Source: Litorimonas sp963972195
Lineage (GTDB): Bacteria > Pseudomonadota > Alphaproteobacteria > Caulobacterales > Maricaulaceae
Length of the DNA stretch: 64,000 nucleotides
Direction: 5' to 3'
Assembly (NCBI GenBank): GCA_963972195.1
Contig: CAXATH010000003.1
Span: 303,314 to 367,313 of the forward strand
Part shown: positions 52,620 to 60,427 of the stretch, piece by piece
Layout of the letters: each line of letters begins with the position of its first letter
Numbering within the stretch: the stretch's first letter is position 1
Notes under the pieces: model-generated
Databases searched by the model: none
What the model saw: only the letters and a program-made list of their open reading frames with translations
Told to the model about the DNA's origin: nothing
Made by a program: the position numbers and the translations under genes

Positions 52620-53390
52620 ATGGCCTATTCCGAAAAATCTCCTGAGCATCTCTCTTCAGTCTCCGTCGATCCTATGGAGATGGAGAGCTTTTCTCGCATG
52701 GCCGCGGATTGGTGGGATCCAAACGGCCCGTTCAAACCGCTCCATATCATGAACGGGGCCCGGCTTGGGTTTATTCGCGACACGCTTTGCGACCACTTTC
52801 ACCGCGACCCGGAGGCGTCAGAGCCGCTTAAGGGGCTGCGTCTTCTCGATATTGGGTGCGGCGGCGGACTTCTTTGCGAACCGATGGTGCGGATGGGCGC
52901 GGACGTCACGGGCGTGGACGCGCTGGAGAAGACCCTAAAGACCGCGAAGACTCACGCCGAACAGGTCGGCGTAGAGGTCAATTATATCCACGGCACAGTC
53001 GAGCAGCTTATTGAGAGCGGCGAAAAACCTTTTGACGGCGTTCTCAATATGGAAGTGATAGAACATGTCGTCAGCCCCGGTGATTTCATTGCCGATTGCG
53101 CGAAAATGGTGCGGCCCGGCGGCCTGATGATTACCTCGACGATCAACCGCAGCTTCAAAGCCTTTGCTTTTGCCATTGTCGGCGCAGAGTATATTTTGCG
53201 CTGGCTTCCACGCGGAACGCATCAATATGAAAAACTGGTCAAGCCCCGCGAGATGCAACGATATCTAAGTGACGCTGGGCTGACGCCGGAGCCCTCCATG
53301 GGAATGTCCTTAAACCCTCTCTCCAATAACTGGAAGTTTACAGATGATTTGGGGATAAATTACGTGACTGTGGGTAAGTTTCTTAATTAA
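52620..53390 (+). CDS. ubiG: Ubiquinone O-methyltransferase UbiG
   Basis: Carries out both O-methylations of ubiquinone synthesis with SAM. 256 residues. Seen: FSRMAADWWDPNGPFKPLH near the N terminus, motif I LLDIGCGGGLLCEP, NMEVIEHV, and the C-terminal WLPRGTHQYEKLVKP and ATF-like end, all diagnostic of UbiG rather than UbiE. Its stop codon overlaps a CtrA-type box that belongs to the next gene's control region. Confidence 0.95.
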   Translation: MAYSEKSPEHLSSVSVDPMEMESFSRMAADWWDPNGPFKPLHIMNGARLGFIRDTLCDHFHRDPEASEPLKGLRLLDIGCGGGLLCEPMVRMGADVTGVDALEKTLKTAKTHAEQVGVEVNYIHGTVEQLIESGEKPFDGVLNMEVIEHVVSPGDFIADCAKMVRPGGLMITSTINRSFKAFAFAIVGAEYILRWLPRGTHQYEKLVKPREMQRYLSDAGLTPEPSMGMSLNPLSNNWKFTDDLGINYVTVGKFLN

Positions 53391-53402
53391 TGTTTTATTA
53401 AC
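53387..53402 (+). promoter_or_regulatory. CtrA-type box upstream of the ParB-like gene
   Basis: TTAA-N7-TTAAC occurs exactly, the full consensus bound by the alphaproteobacterial cell-cycle regulator CtrA. It overlaps the ubiG stop and lies 172 bases before the ParB-like start. Further TTAA-rich half sites follow, and a GANTC site (CcrM methylation target) lies at 53525-53529. Confidence 0.5.
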
Positions 53403-53478
53403 TAATTCGTTTAATTAAGCGCGACATCCACGCGATCCAATTAGGTCATTTTCCTCAACGATTATAACGACCTAACTC

Positions 53479-53494
53479 GTTAACGCGCGTTAAC
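53479..53494. promoter_or_regulatory. 16-bp perfect palindrome, candidate operator
   Basis: GTTAACGCGCGTTAAC is its own reverse complement. It ends four bases before TTGACA (53499-53504), which has the form of a -35 box. It is 80 bases upstream of the ParB-like gene, so it could be an autoregulatory operator or a parS-like binding site. The sequence differs from the usual parS core (GTTTCACGTGAAAC). Confidence 0.5.
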
Positions 53495-53573
53495 CATCTT
53501 GACACATAGTTAATGGAACCGAATGACTCTGGTAAGCATTACCTTGTGTATAAGTCTGTGAAAGGACGAGGTT

Positions 53574-54296
53574 ATGAAACACACAGAAATGAAGACGGCC
53601 CCTATTAGCGCCTTCAAATCCCTTCGAGCCCCTATTTTATGCGGGCAAAACTTGAACGATGTCAAAAGTCTTGAACGATCCATTTTGGAGTTCGGACTTA
53701 TATCGCCAATTATCGTGTCGGTCGCAAACAACCACCTTGTTATTATAGACGGTAAAAAGCGTTTTGCCGCAATCAAACGTCTGGCATTTTCGGGAAATCT
53801 CCCCCGCAGTCTTGTAAATATTCCTTACATCTTGACAGAAGAAGCGAAAGAGATGGACTTTCACACAGCCTCGGTGCTGTCCGGTCGCGACTTGTACCAA
53901 GCCGTCATGACGCTGAAAGACAAGTCTGTCGATATTGAGGAGATTGCCGCCCGGCTTTATCTGGACCGCCGCTCCGTTGTAGAAATAATCAGCCTCTCTC
54001 GATTGTCAGAAAAGATGCGTCAGGCTTTCTTCGCAGGAACGATTTCATTTGATCAGGCTCTGGCCTTTACGGCACTGCCCGACACAAAGACGCAGGAAGC
54101 GCTACTATTGGAGCTTGGCCCATTTGCAAAACCCCGAGTCATTCTGGAAACTATTAGAGAGCTAAACACCCGGATTGAAGAAAAGCCTGCTGAAGATTTG
54201 GAAACGAATATATTGGTTCTACCAGTGTCCCAGAACAGTTTTCTTGAAAACAGCTATACGGATTATGCGCATATCTCCTCTCAACAGGCCGCCTAA
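53574..54296 (+). CDS. Divergent ParB/RepB-like DNA-binding protein
   Basis: A 240-residue protein with a ParB-like N domain (about 30-100): LERSILEFGLISPIIV and NNHLVIIDGKKRFAAIKRL, then a helix-turn-helix region (about 125-150) with EEIAARLYLDRRSVVEIISL. The usual CTP-binding GERRxxA motif is replaced by DGKKRFAA, so CTPase clamp activity is doubtful. No parA partner is adjacent, and the C-terminal dimerisation domain is short. It may be an orphan regulator rather than the chromosome partition protein. It overlaps DUF1178 by 4 bases tail to tail and interrupts a conserved ubiG - DUF1178 neighbourhood. Confidence 0.75.
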   Translation: MKHTEMKTAPISAFKSLRAPILCGQNLNDVKSLERSILEFGLISPIIVSVANNHLVIIDGKKRFAAIKRLAFSGNLPRSLVNIPYILTEEAKEMDFHTASVLSGRDLYQAVMTLKDKSVDIEEIAARLYLDRRSVVEIISLSRLSEKMRQAFFAGTISFDQALAFTALPDTKTQEALLLELGPFAKPRVILETIRELNTRIEEKPAEDLETNILVLPVSQNSFLENSYTDYAHISSQQAA

Positions 54297-54757
54297 TTCA
54301 GCTTTTTAGTCTCGGCTTTGCCCTCTTCCGGCACGCAAGCGTCAGGCAGAGGCGCAATACCGACCCCTTCTTCGGCGAGCTCCGAAGCTTCGCGCGGCGA
54401 GGCTTTTCCGTATATGCCGCGGCTTTCTTTCTCTCCGTAATGCATGGCCCGGGCCTCGTCCGCGAATTTATCACCGACATTTTCGCAGTTCTTGCGAATT
54501 TCCGCTTTGACGGCCTCGGCCATTTTCTTGGCTTCCGCGCTCATGACGGACAGAGCCTTCTGCTCCGTTTCTCGCCTTTGCTCTTTCTTTCGCGACGTCG
54601 ACACATTCGGCGCCATAATCGCTTTTTTCACCTGGGACGTTGCGCAGACTGCACAGCACAGTAAGCCGTCTTTTTCCTGCCGGTCATAATCGGACGAATT
54701 GGAAAACCACGCCTCAAAGACGTGCTCGTTTTCGCATATAAGGTCATAACGGATCAT
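54293..54757 (-). CDS. DUF1178 protein
   Basis: A 154-residue protein whose start MIRYDLICENEHVFEAWF and following LLCCAVCATSQVKKAIMAP are characteristic of DUF1178, with a small zinc-ribbon-like arrangement (two or three cysteines). The rest is a long charged helix and a C-terminal PLPDACVPEE. Function unknown. In alphaproteobacteria it commonly sits next to the nitrilase-family amidase, as here. Confidence 0.88.
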   Translation of the reverse strand: MIRYDLICENEHVFEAWFSNSSDYDRQEKDGLLCCAVCATSQVKKAIMAPNVSTSRKKEQRRETEQKALSVMSAEAKKMAEAVKAEIRKNCENVGDKFADEARAMHYGEKESRGIYGKASPREASELAEEGVGIAPLPDACVPEEGKAETKKLN

Positions 54758-54811
54758 ATATCTAATTTAAGTTCGGCGGGACGGCTTTCCAAGGTTTATC
54801 GCAAGAAGGGC

Positions 54812-55615
54812 TTAGAAAGGCCGTGTATCCGCCCAGGCCGGGATACGCTTTCGCGCTTTACTCACTTGGGATAAATCAATTTCGGCCACCACATGACCCG
54901 GGCGGTCATGGCCAAGCTCGGCAACTATCTCTCCCCAGGGATCGATGACTTTGGAATGGCCCCAGGTCAGCCGCCCATCCTCGTGCGAGCCGCCCTGCGC
55001 CGCCGCCAGGACAAAACTGCCCGTTTCAATCGCCCGCGCCCGCAAGAGAATATCCCAATGCGCGCGTCCGGTCGGCACGGTGAAAGCGGCTGGTATCGTG
55101 ACTATTTCGGCTCCGTCCTGCGCGTAATGGCGGTAAAGCGCCGGAAACCGCAGATCGTAACAGATGGACAAGCCGATTTTCGTCTGGCCCACCGCAGTCA
55201 TGACGGGGCCTTCCCCGGCTGTATAGGTTGAGGATTCGCGGTAACTTTCCGTATCCGAGACCTGCGCGTCGAATAGGTGGATTTTATCGTAACTCGCCTT
55301 GATGACCCCGTCCGGGGTGAAGTGAAAGGCGCGGTTGGCAATCTTGTCGCCTTCTTTGAGCGCCATGGATCCAATCAGGAGGTCAAGGCCCAGTTCCTTG
55401 GCCAGATCGGCAAAGGCCCGGACCGCGGGTTCGTCCTCCTGCGGGGATATTTTGGACAGCAGGTCCTCTTTGTCTTTCTGAACCAGATGGGTCATTTCCG
55501 GCGTCGCAATCAGCGTCGCCCCGTCCGCCGCCGCGGCGCGGATAAGCCGTGACGTTTCCGCGATATTCTCGCGGACCGTTATTCCCGAGCAAAGCTGAAC
55601 GAGACCCACTTTCAT
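54812..55615 (-). CDS. Nitrilase-superfamily amidase (Nit1 type)
   Basis: A 267-residue carbon-nitrogen hydrolase with the Glu-Lys-Cys triad: E40 in ATPEMTH, K111 in YDKIHLF and C152 in LSICYDLRFP. This matches the Nit1/YbeM group, which repairs deaminated glutathione, consistent with the glutaredoxin gene next door. omega-Amidase activity is an alternative. It follows grxC on the same strand with a 17-base gap. Confidence 0.87.
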   Translation of the reverse strand: MKVGLVQLCSGITVRENIAETSRLIRAAAADGATLIATPEMTHLVQKDKEDLLSKISPQEDEPAVRAFADLAKELGLDLLIGSMALKEGDKIANRAFHFTPDGVIKASYDKIHLFDAQVSDTESYRESSTYTAGEGPVMTAVGQTKIGLSICYDLRFPALYRHYAQDGAEIVTIPAAFTVPTGRAHWDILLRARAIETGSFVLAAAQGGSHEDGRLTWGHSKVIDPWGEIVAELGHDRPGHVVAEIDLSQVSKARKRIPAWADTRPF

Positions 55616-55632
55616 AAATCAGACCGCCGGCA

Positions 55633-55890
55633 TCAAGCCGCCAAGAGCGGATCAAGCCCGCCCTTTTCGTCCAAAGCATAAAGGTCGTCACAGCCCCCAA
55701 TATGTTTGCCGTCAATAAAGATTTGCGGGAACGTATTGGCGCCGCCGGAACGCTCGCGCATCTCGGCCCGTTTATTCGCGTTCATGGACGCCGGGATCGT
55801 AATGACGTCCGCGCCCTTTCGTTTCAAAAGGGCTTTGGCCCGGATACAGAAAGGGCATCCCATTTTCGAATACATTTCAACTTTTGCCAT
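55633..55890 (-). CDS. grxC: Glutaredoxin 3
   Basis: A small glutathione-dependent disulfide reductase, 85 residues from the ATG at 55888-55890 (AAGGA nine bases before). The dithiol active site CPFC is at 12-15 and the glutathione-binding cis-Pro segment is NTFPQIFIDG, followed by GGCDDL. Its start overlaps the end of comF by 14 bases, so the two are probably one transcript with the amidase and DUF1178 genes. Confidence 0.94.
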   Translation of the reverse strand: MAKVEMYSKMGCPFCIRAKALLKRKGADVITIPASMNANKRAEMRERSGGANTFPQIFIDGKHIGGCDDLYALDEKGGLDPLLAA

Positions 55891-56662
55891 CAAAAGCGTT
55901 CCTTTGTTGCGAGCCTTTTCGGCTCCGCTGATCTCTAATCACGCGGGCGAGACATAGAGCGTCCACCCGGTTTGCGCCAGAGCGTAACAGCACAGAGGCG
56001 CAGGCGTCTAGGGTCGCCCCCGTCGTCATCACATCATCGATCAGGATGATATTTGCGCCCTGAAGCTGTTCTTTCGCCGCCTCTTTCACGGCAAAAGCGC
56101 CCTGCACATTGCGTTTTCGACCCGAAGCTGACTGCCCGCCCTGAGATTGGGTCGCCCGAATCCGGCGAAGAGCGTCCGGTTCAAATGACGCATTTGTAAT
56201 GCGGGCAAGCGCGCGTCCGAGCAGAGTGGATTGATTATAGCGCCGCTTGATACGCCGCGTTCGGTGTAGAGGCACCGGCACGATCAAATCCGCATCGGGC
56301 AGGACTCCCCGTCCGGCCCGCCGGAGCTGAGCGGCAAAACGCGGCAGATTTTCTGTCCGGCCGCCATGTTTGAAGGAGAGAATCATATCCCGGGACGCAT
56401 CGTTATAGACAAAGGCGGCGCGGGCAGAGGTAAAGCGCGGCGGCCGCGCCAGACACCCGGCACAAAGCGCGCCGTCGCCGACGTCATATTCAAACGGAAA
56501 ACCGCATATATGGCAGCAAGGCTCATCCAGATAGTCAATGCCGTCCCAACTCCTGCCCCCTTTCATGAACGGGTCTTGCGGCGGCAAAATAATATCCAGT
56601 CCCGCCTGCGCGGCCCCCCTTGCGGCAGATTGCACCGCCCTGAACGCTTCCCTTTTGCCCAT
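55877..56662 (-). CDS. ComF-family phosphoribosyltransferase-like protein
   Basis: A 261-residue protein with an N-terminal zinc-finger-like part (CCHICGFPF and ALCAGC) and a C-terminal phosphoribosyltransferase fold: HRTRRIKRRYNQSTLLG and the PRPP loop IILIDDVMTTGATL. ComF/GntX proteins are tied to DNA uptake in transformable bacteria and to DNA utilisation in E. coli, but their reaction is unknown. It diverges from the methyltransferase gene with 20 bases between starts. Confidence 0.88.
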   Translation of the reverse strand: MGKREAFRAVQSAARGAAQAGLDIILPPQDPFMKGGRSWDGIDYLDEPCCHICGFPFEYDVGDGALCAGCLARPPRFTSARAAFVYNDASRDMILSFKHGGRTENLPRFAAQLRRAGRGVLPDADLIVPVPLHRTRRIKRRYNQSTLLGRALARITNASFEPDALRRIRATQSQGGQSASGRKRNVQGAFAVKEAAKEQLQGANIILIDDVMTTGATLDACASVLLRSGANRVDALCLARVIRDQRSRKGSQQRNAFDGKS

Positions 56663-56682
56663 GAGCCCCTCATATACAGCTC

Positions 56683-57522
56683 ATGGAAGAAACGAAAGTC
56701 CCGCAGATTTTTGAGGAAAAGGCTCAATCTCGCGCGCGCAGGCGCGGTCAGTCCCGCATGGCGAAAACCGGTCCGTCCTTTCTCCTCATCCGCGCGGCAG
56801 AAGATGCGGCCTCGCGCATTGCCGATATTAACCGCCAATTTGAACGCGGCGTCATTCTCTCCCCCGTCGATATGCGGGAGACTATCCTTTCCGATCTGCC
56901 CCCGGATCGTCAGCCGATAACTTTGGACTGGCAGGAGGCTCTGGACTCCGTAAGCGGCGAATATGACCTCATTATCAGCCTTTTGGAATTACAGACCGAA
57001 AACGATCTGCCCGGAGCGTTGCTGCGCTTAAGGAAACATTTGAAAGCCGACGGATTTTTCACGGCCGCGCTTTTTGGCGGCGAGAGCCTCTCTGATTTAC
57101 GGCAAACCCTCTATACCGTGGATAGCGCCGTGTTTGGCGGGGCGACGGCGCGGGTTTATCCGATGATAGACCATCACCAGGCCGCCGCTCTTCTGGGCCG
57201 CGCCGGGCTCAACCTGCCTGTCGTCGATAAGGATCGAGTCAATGTGAGCTACGGCAAATTGGAAACTTTGGTGAGCGATCTACGCGATCTCGGCCTGACC
57301 AATACGCTGACGGCCCGCCACAAAGCGCCGCTCCCGAAAGGCTATTTGGACGCCGTGGAAGCCGCCTACCCCAAAAACGAAGAGGGGCAGCACCCCGCCC
57401 AATTCGAAATCCTCTGGCTCACTGGCTGGAGCCCGCATGAAAGCCAGCAAAAACCCCTCAAACCGGGAAGTGCAAAAATGCGCCTCGCCGACGCGCTAGG
57501 GACGCAGGAGAAGAAGGTTTAA
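56683..57522 (+). CDS. BioC/NDUFAF5-like methyltransferase-domain protein
   Basis: A 279-residue protein next to comF, where alphaproteobacteria commonly keep an NDUFAF5/BioC-like gene. The N-terminal RAEDAASRIADINRQF and later YDLIISLLELQTENDLPGAL, RKHLKADGFFTAALFGGESL fit that family. The glycine-rich SAM motif I is poorly conserved, so the enzyme is probably not a standard methyltransferase; mitochondrial NDUFAF5 hydroxylates an Arg of complex I. The alphaproteobacterial role is not proven. Confidence 0.75.
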   Translation: MEETKVPQIFEEKAQSRARRRGQSRMAKTGPSFLLIRAAEDAASRIADINRQFERGVILSPVDMRETILSDLPPDRQPITLDWQEALDSVSGEYDLIISLLELQTENDLPGALLRLRKHLKADGFFTAALFGGESLSDLRQTLYTVDSAVFGGATARVYPMIDHHQAAALLGRAGLNLPVVDKDRVNVSYGKLETLVSDLRDLGLTNTLTARHKAPLPKGYLDAVEAAYPKNEEGQHPAQFEILWLTGWSPHESQQKPLKPGSAKMRLADALGTQEKKV

Positions 57523-57572
57523 GCGCTCGCTCTACACCGGATCGGGATACAGCCTAAAACTAGATACTCTAA

Positions 57573-58016
57573 TTAATTCGCGAACCGTTTCCCATTCGGC
57601 AATCTATCCGCCAATTCCTGCGCCAGCTCCACATCCGCTTCGACCAGGTCCAGCTCGACAATTTGACTGGGGTAAAGCCATTTAATGCCTTGGCCCTCTT
57701 TTGGCATCGCAAAACCATCCCATTGGCGGCAAAGATAGAGCGGCATGAAAAGGTGGAAATCCGGATAGGCGTAAGAGGTAAAAGAAAAAGGCTGAAGACA
57801 GCTTTCGCACGGCTCAAGCCCCAATTCTTCGCGCAGTTCACGGTTGACCGTCTGCTCTGGGGTTTCGCCGTCTTCGACCTTGCCGCCGGGAAATTCCCAT
57901 TGTCCGGCATGGGGTTTTCCGGCTGGGCGGCGCGTTATCAAGACGCGTCCATCCGCGTCTATCATCGCGGCCGCCGCCACGTAAATGACGGGACGCTTAT
58001 TTGGTGTTTCTAACAT
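57573..58016 (-). CDS. mutT: Nudix hydrolase, MutT type
   Basis: A 147-residue nucleotide pyrophosphohydrolase that removes 8-oxo-dGTP. The Nudix box is complete: GGKVEDGETPEQTVNRELRE followed by ELG. The N-terminal YVAAAAMIDADGRVLI and the preceding WEFPGG match MutT. It is four bases past argJ on the same strand, part of the argJ - PpiC unit next to secA that is conserved in alphaproteobacteria. Confidence 0.9.
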   Translation of the reverse strand: MLETPNKRPVIYVAAAAMIDADGRVLITRRPAGKPHAGQWEFPGGKVEDGETPEQTVNRELREELGLEPCESCLQPFSFTSYAYPDFHLFMPLYLCRQWDGFAMPKEGQGIKWLYPSQIVELDLVEADVELAQELADRLPNGKRFAN

Positions 58017-58020
58017 TTAA

Positions 58021-59262
58021 TTAGCTTCTGTAATCGGCGTTGATGTCGATATAACCATGGGTCAAATCGCAGGTATAAACTTCTGCTTGCCCGTCGCCGA
58101 GGCCCAAATCCACTCGAATATCTATTTCCGCTTCTTTCATATAGGCCGCGCCTTGCGCCTCTGTATAATCCGGCGCTGCTTCGCCGCGTTCGGCCAAAAG
58201 GTGCGGCCCCATCCAGATGGAAAGTTTGTCGCGTTCGGCCGGCTCCCCCGCTTTTCCGACCGCCATGACGATGCGCCCCCAATTGGCGTCCTGTCCGGCA
58301 ATTGCGGTTTTGACGAGCGGGGAATTGGCGATACTCATCGCGACTTTTTTGGCGGATTTATCTGACGCTGCGCCGGACACATGGACGGTGACAAATTTGG
58401 TCAGCCCTTCTCCGTCCTTGACAATTTGCAGAGCCAGATCCTTCATCACGGCATGCAGCGCCTGTTTAAATCCGGTCAGGCACGGCTCATTTGCGTCTTC
58501 GCAGATCGCATTTCCCGCCTGTCCGCTGGCCAGCAAGAGGAGCGTGTCAGAGGTGGAGGTGTCGCTATCGACCGTAATGGAATTAAAACTTGTCTCCACC
58601 AGGTCCGAGAGCATCTCCTGCAAAGCGGGTTTTGAAATAGCGGCGTCCGTCGCGATATAAGCAAGCATCGTCGCCATATCCGGCGCGATCATGCCCGAGC
58701 CTTTGGCGATACCGTTTATCGTGACTTTCGTCCCTTTGATTTCCGCCGTCGCTGTTGCGCCTTTGGCATGGGTGTCTGTTGTCATGATCGCTTTGGCGGC
58801 GTCTTGCCACCCATCGGCGCGCAAGTTTTTATGTATTTCCGGAAATTTATCGACAAGTTTTGACGCCTCCAAAGGCACGCCGATAACGCCCGTTGAGGCG
58901 AGCTGGATAGCGTCTGCGTCCACGCCGAACACACCCGCCGCGCCTTTGGCCGTTTCGGTAACGGCGTCGCGGCTTTTCTGCCCGCCAAAGACATTGGCCG
59001 TGCCAGAATTGACGATGACCAGACGCGGCCCGTCCGTCTCGGCGCTCAACGCCTTGCGTGACCAGTCCACCGGCGCGCCGGGGCAGAGATTTTTGGTAAA
59101 GACCCCGGCCAGAGCCGTCCCGGCGTCAGCTCGCAAAACCCAGAGATCCGTCCGCCCCTGATAGCGCACGCCGGCTTCCGCCGTCGCCATGGTAAAGCCC
59201 TTGAGAGGCGGCAGAGCGGGAAATGATCTGGGCGCAAAAGGGGAGAGTGTATATTTAGCCAT
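58021..59262 (-). CDS. argJ: Bifunctional ornithine acetyltransferase / N-acetylglutamate synthase
   Basis: Recycles the acetyl group in arginine synthesis. 413 residues. The self-cleavage site is in KGSGMIAPDMATMLAYI, where the Thr of ATML becomes the nucleophile of the beta chain. N-terminal FAPRSFPALPPLKGF and C-terminal HGYIDINADYRS agree with the family. It overlaps the PpiC gene by 8 bases and lies 4 bases before mutT, so the three form one transcript. Confidence 0.96.
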   Translation of the reverse strand: MAKYTLSPFAPRSFPALPPLKGFTMATAEAGVRYQGRTDLWVLRADAGTALAGVFTKNLCPGAPVDWSRKALSAETDGPRLVIVNSGTANVFGGQKSRDAVTETAKGAAGVFGVDADAIQLASTGVIGVPLEASKLVDKFPEIHKNLRADGWQDAAKAIMTTDTHAKGATATAEIKGTKVTINGIAKGSGMIAPDMATMLAYIATDAAISKPALQEMLSDLVETSFNSITVDSDTSTSDTLLLLASGQAGNAICEDANEPCLTGFKQALHAVMKDLALQIVKDGEGLTKFVTVHVSGAASDKSAKKVAMSIANSPLVKTAIAGQDANWGRIVMAVGKAGEPAERDKLSIWMGPHLLAERGEAAPDYTEAQGAAYMKEAEIDIRVDLGLGDGQAEVYTCDLTHGYIDINADYRS

Positions 59263-60202
59263 CGTCTGAAGTCGTCTCTTCTTCTATGCCGATTTCTTCT
59301 TCACCGCCGCCGTCAGTCTCTTCCGGTAAAACCACGCTATCTTCGGGAGCACGCGAGTAAAAAGTTTCAATTTCACTTTTGCGCCGCAGCTCCTGTAACA
59401 GGGATTGAATAGCATCAAATGTCATAAATTTCACAATATTGGGGCGCAGCTCTTCAAAACTTTGTTGTTGAGAGCCCCGGCGGTTCTGGACTTCGGCAAT
59501 ATGCCATCCCTGGGAGGTCTGAAAAGGCTCCGTCCGTTCGCCGACGGGTGTCGCGAAGACTTTGCGGGTAAATTCGAGATTGAGCATGTCGCGGGTAAAC
59601 CAGCCCAAATCGCCGCCCTGCTCCCGGCTCCCGGCGTCAATGCTGACAGAGCGGGCCAGCTCGGCAAAGCCCTGTCCTTCGGCGAGAGCGGTTTGCGCGG
59701 CCAAAGCCGAGGCTTCATCGCTTAGCAGGATATGACGGGCGCGGATTTCGTCGCCGCGATTGGCCAGCTCTGCCTGCTGATCATACATGCGGCGAATAGT
59801 GGCGTCATTGACAGTTTCTTTGAGATGCTCTTCCACCAAGATATTACCGAGAATACGCTCTCTAGCCGCGGCCAGACGCCGTTTATTTTCTGGGGTATCG
59901 TCCAAGCCGCGCCGCAGAGCCGCCTGAGAAAGCAGACGTTGATCGATGAGCTCTTCCAAGAGCTGCTGAAACACCGGATCGGTTTGCTCCAGAGTCTCGC
60001 CGGGCGCCAGATTGCCTTTTTCAAGGGCGAGCCGTTCGACATCCATGCGGTAAATCGAGCTATCGCCGACCTTGGCCACTTCCACGCGTCCCAGGCGGGC
60101 GCTTTCGGCCTTTTCGGCCACATTTTCACGCACAGCTTCATCCTGGCAGCCCCCTATTACAACGCCGAATGAGACAATCAGGAGGAAGAGAAATCGGGAC
60201 AT
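59255..60202 (-). CDS. PpiC-type peptidyl-prolyl isomerase lipoprotein
   Basis: A 315-residue envelope protein from the ATG at 60200-60202, with lipobox IGGC near residue 18. A SurA/PrsA-like N-terminal helical chaperone region precedes a parvulin domain at about 155-250 (EIRARHILL, GGDLGWFTRDML, TSQGWHIAEV). The C terminus is a long Asp/Glu/Gly tail (EETDGGGEEE). It probably assists folding of secreted proteins, fitting its place upstream of and divergent from secA, the translocase motor. Confidence 0.87.
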   Translation of the reverse strand: MSRFLFLLIVSFGVVIGGCQDEAVRENVAEKAESARLGRVEVAKVGDSSIYRMDVERLALEKGNLAPGETLEQTDPVFQQLLEELIDQRLLSQAALRRGLDDTPENKRRLAAARERILGNILVEEHLKETVNDATIRRMYDQQAELANRGDEIRARHILLSDEASALAAQTALAEGQGFAELARSVSIDAGSREQGGDLGWFTRDMLNLEFTRKVFATPVGERTEPFQTSQGWHIAEVQNRRGSQQQSFEELRPNIVKFMTFDAIQSLLQELRRKSEIETFYSRAPEDSVVLPEETDGGGEEEIGIEEETTSDDG

Positions 60203-60427
60203 ATAAGGGTCTTTCAATCTTGTTTCTGCTTGTTTCCGTCTCGTTTTCGCGAGGCAGGACTTTCTATACCTGTAAAAGCGGGGTTTGATGCAGGATAACT
60301 GGCCGCGTTTATTGACTTACCAAGGGAGGCTTCCTAAGTCGACACAAAGAATGACCGGGCCTTTGAATAGTCTCTGCGGAAAGCCGCCCCGACTTTTCCC
60401 GACCCCCGTACTAAATCAGGAATTTTC

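Noticed and set aside
53479..53494. Calling the palindrome a chromosomal parS site
   Set aside because: The sequence differs from the conserved parS core and no parAB operon is present; recorded only as a candidate operator.
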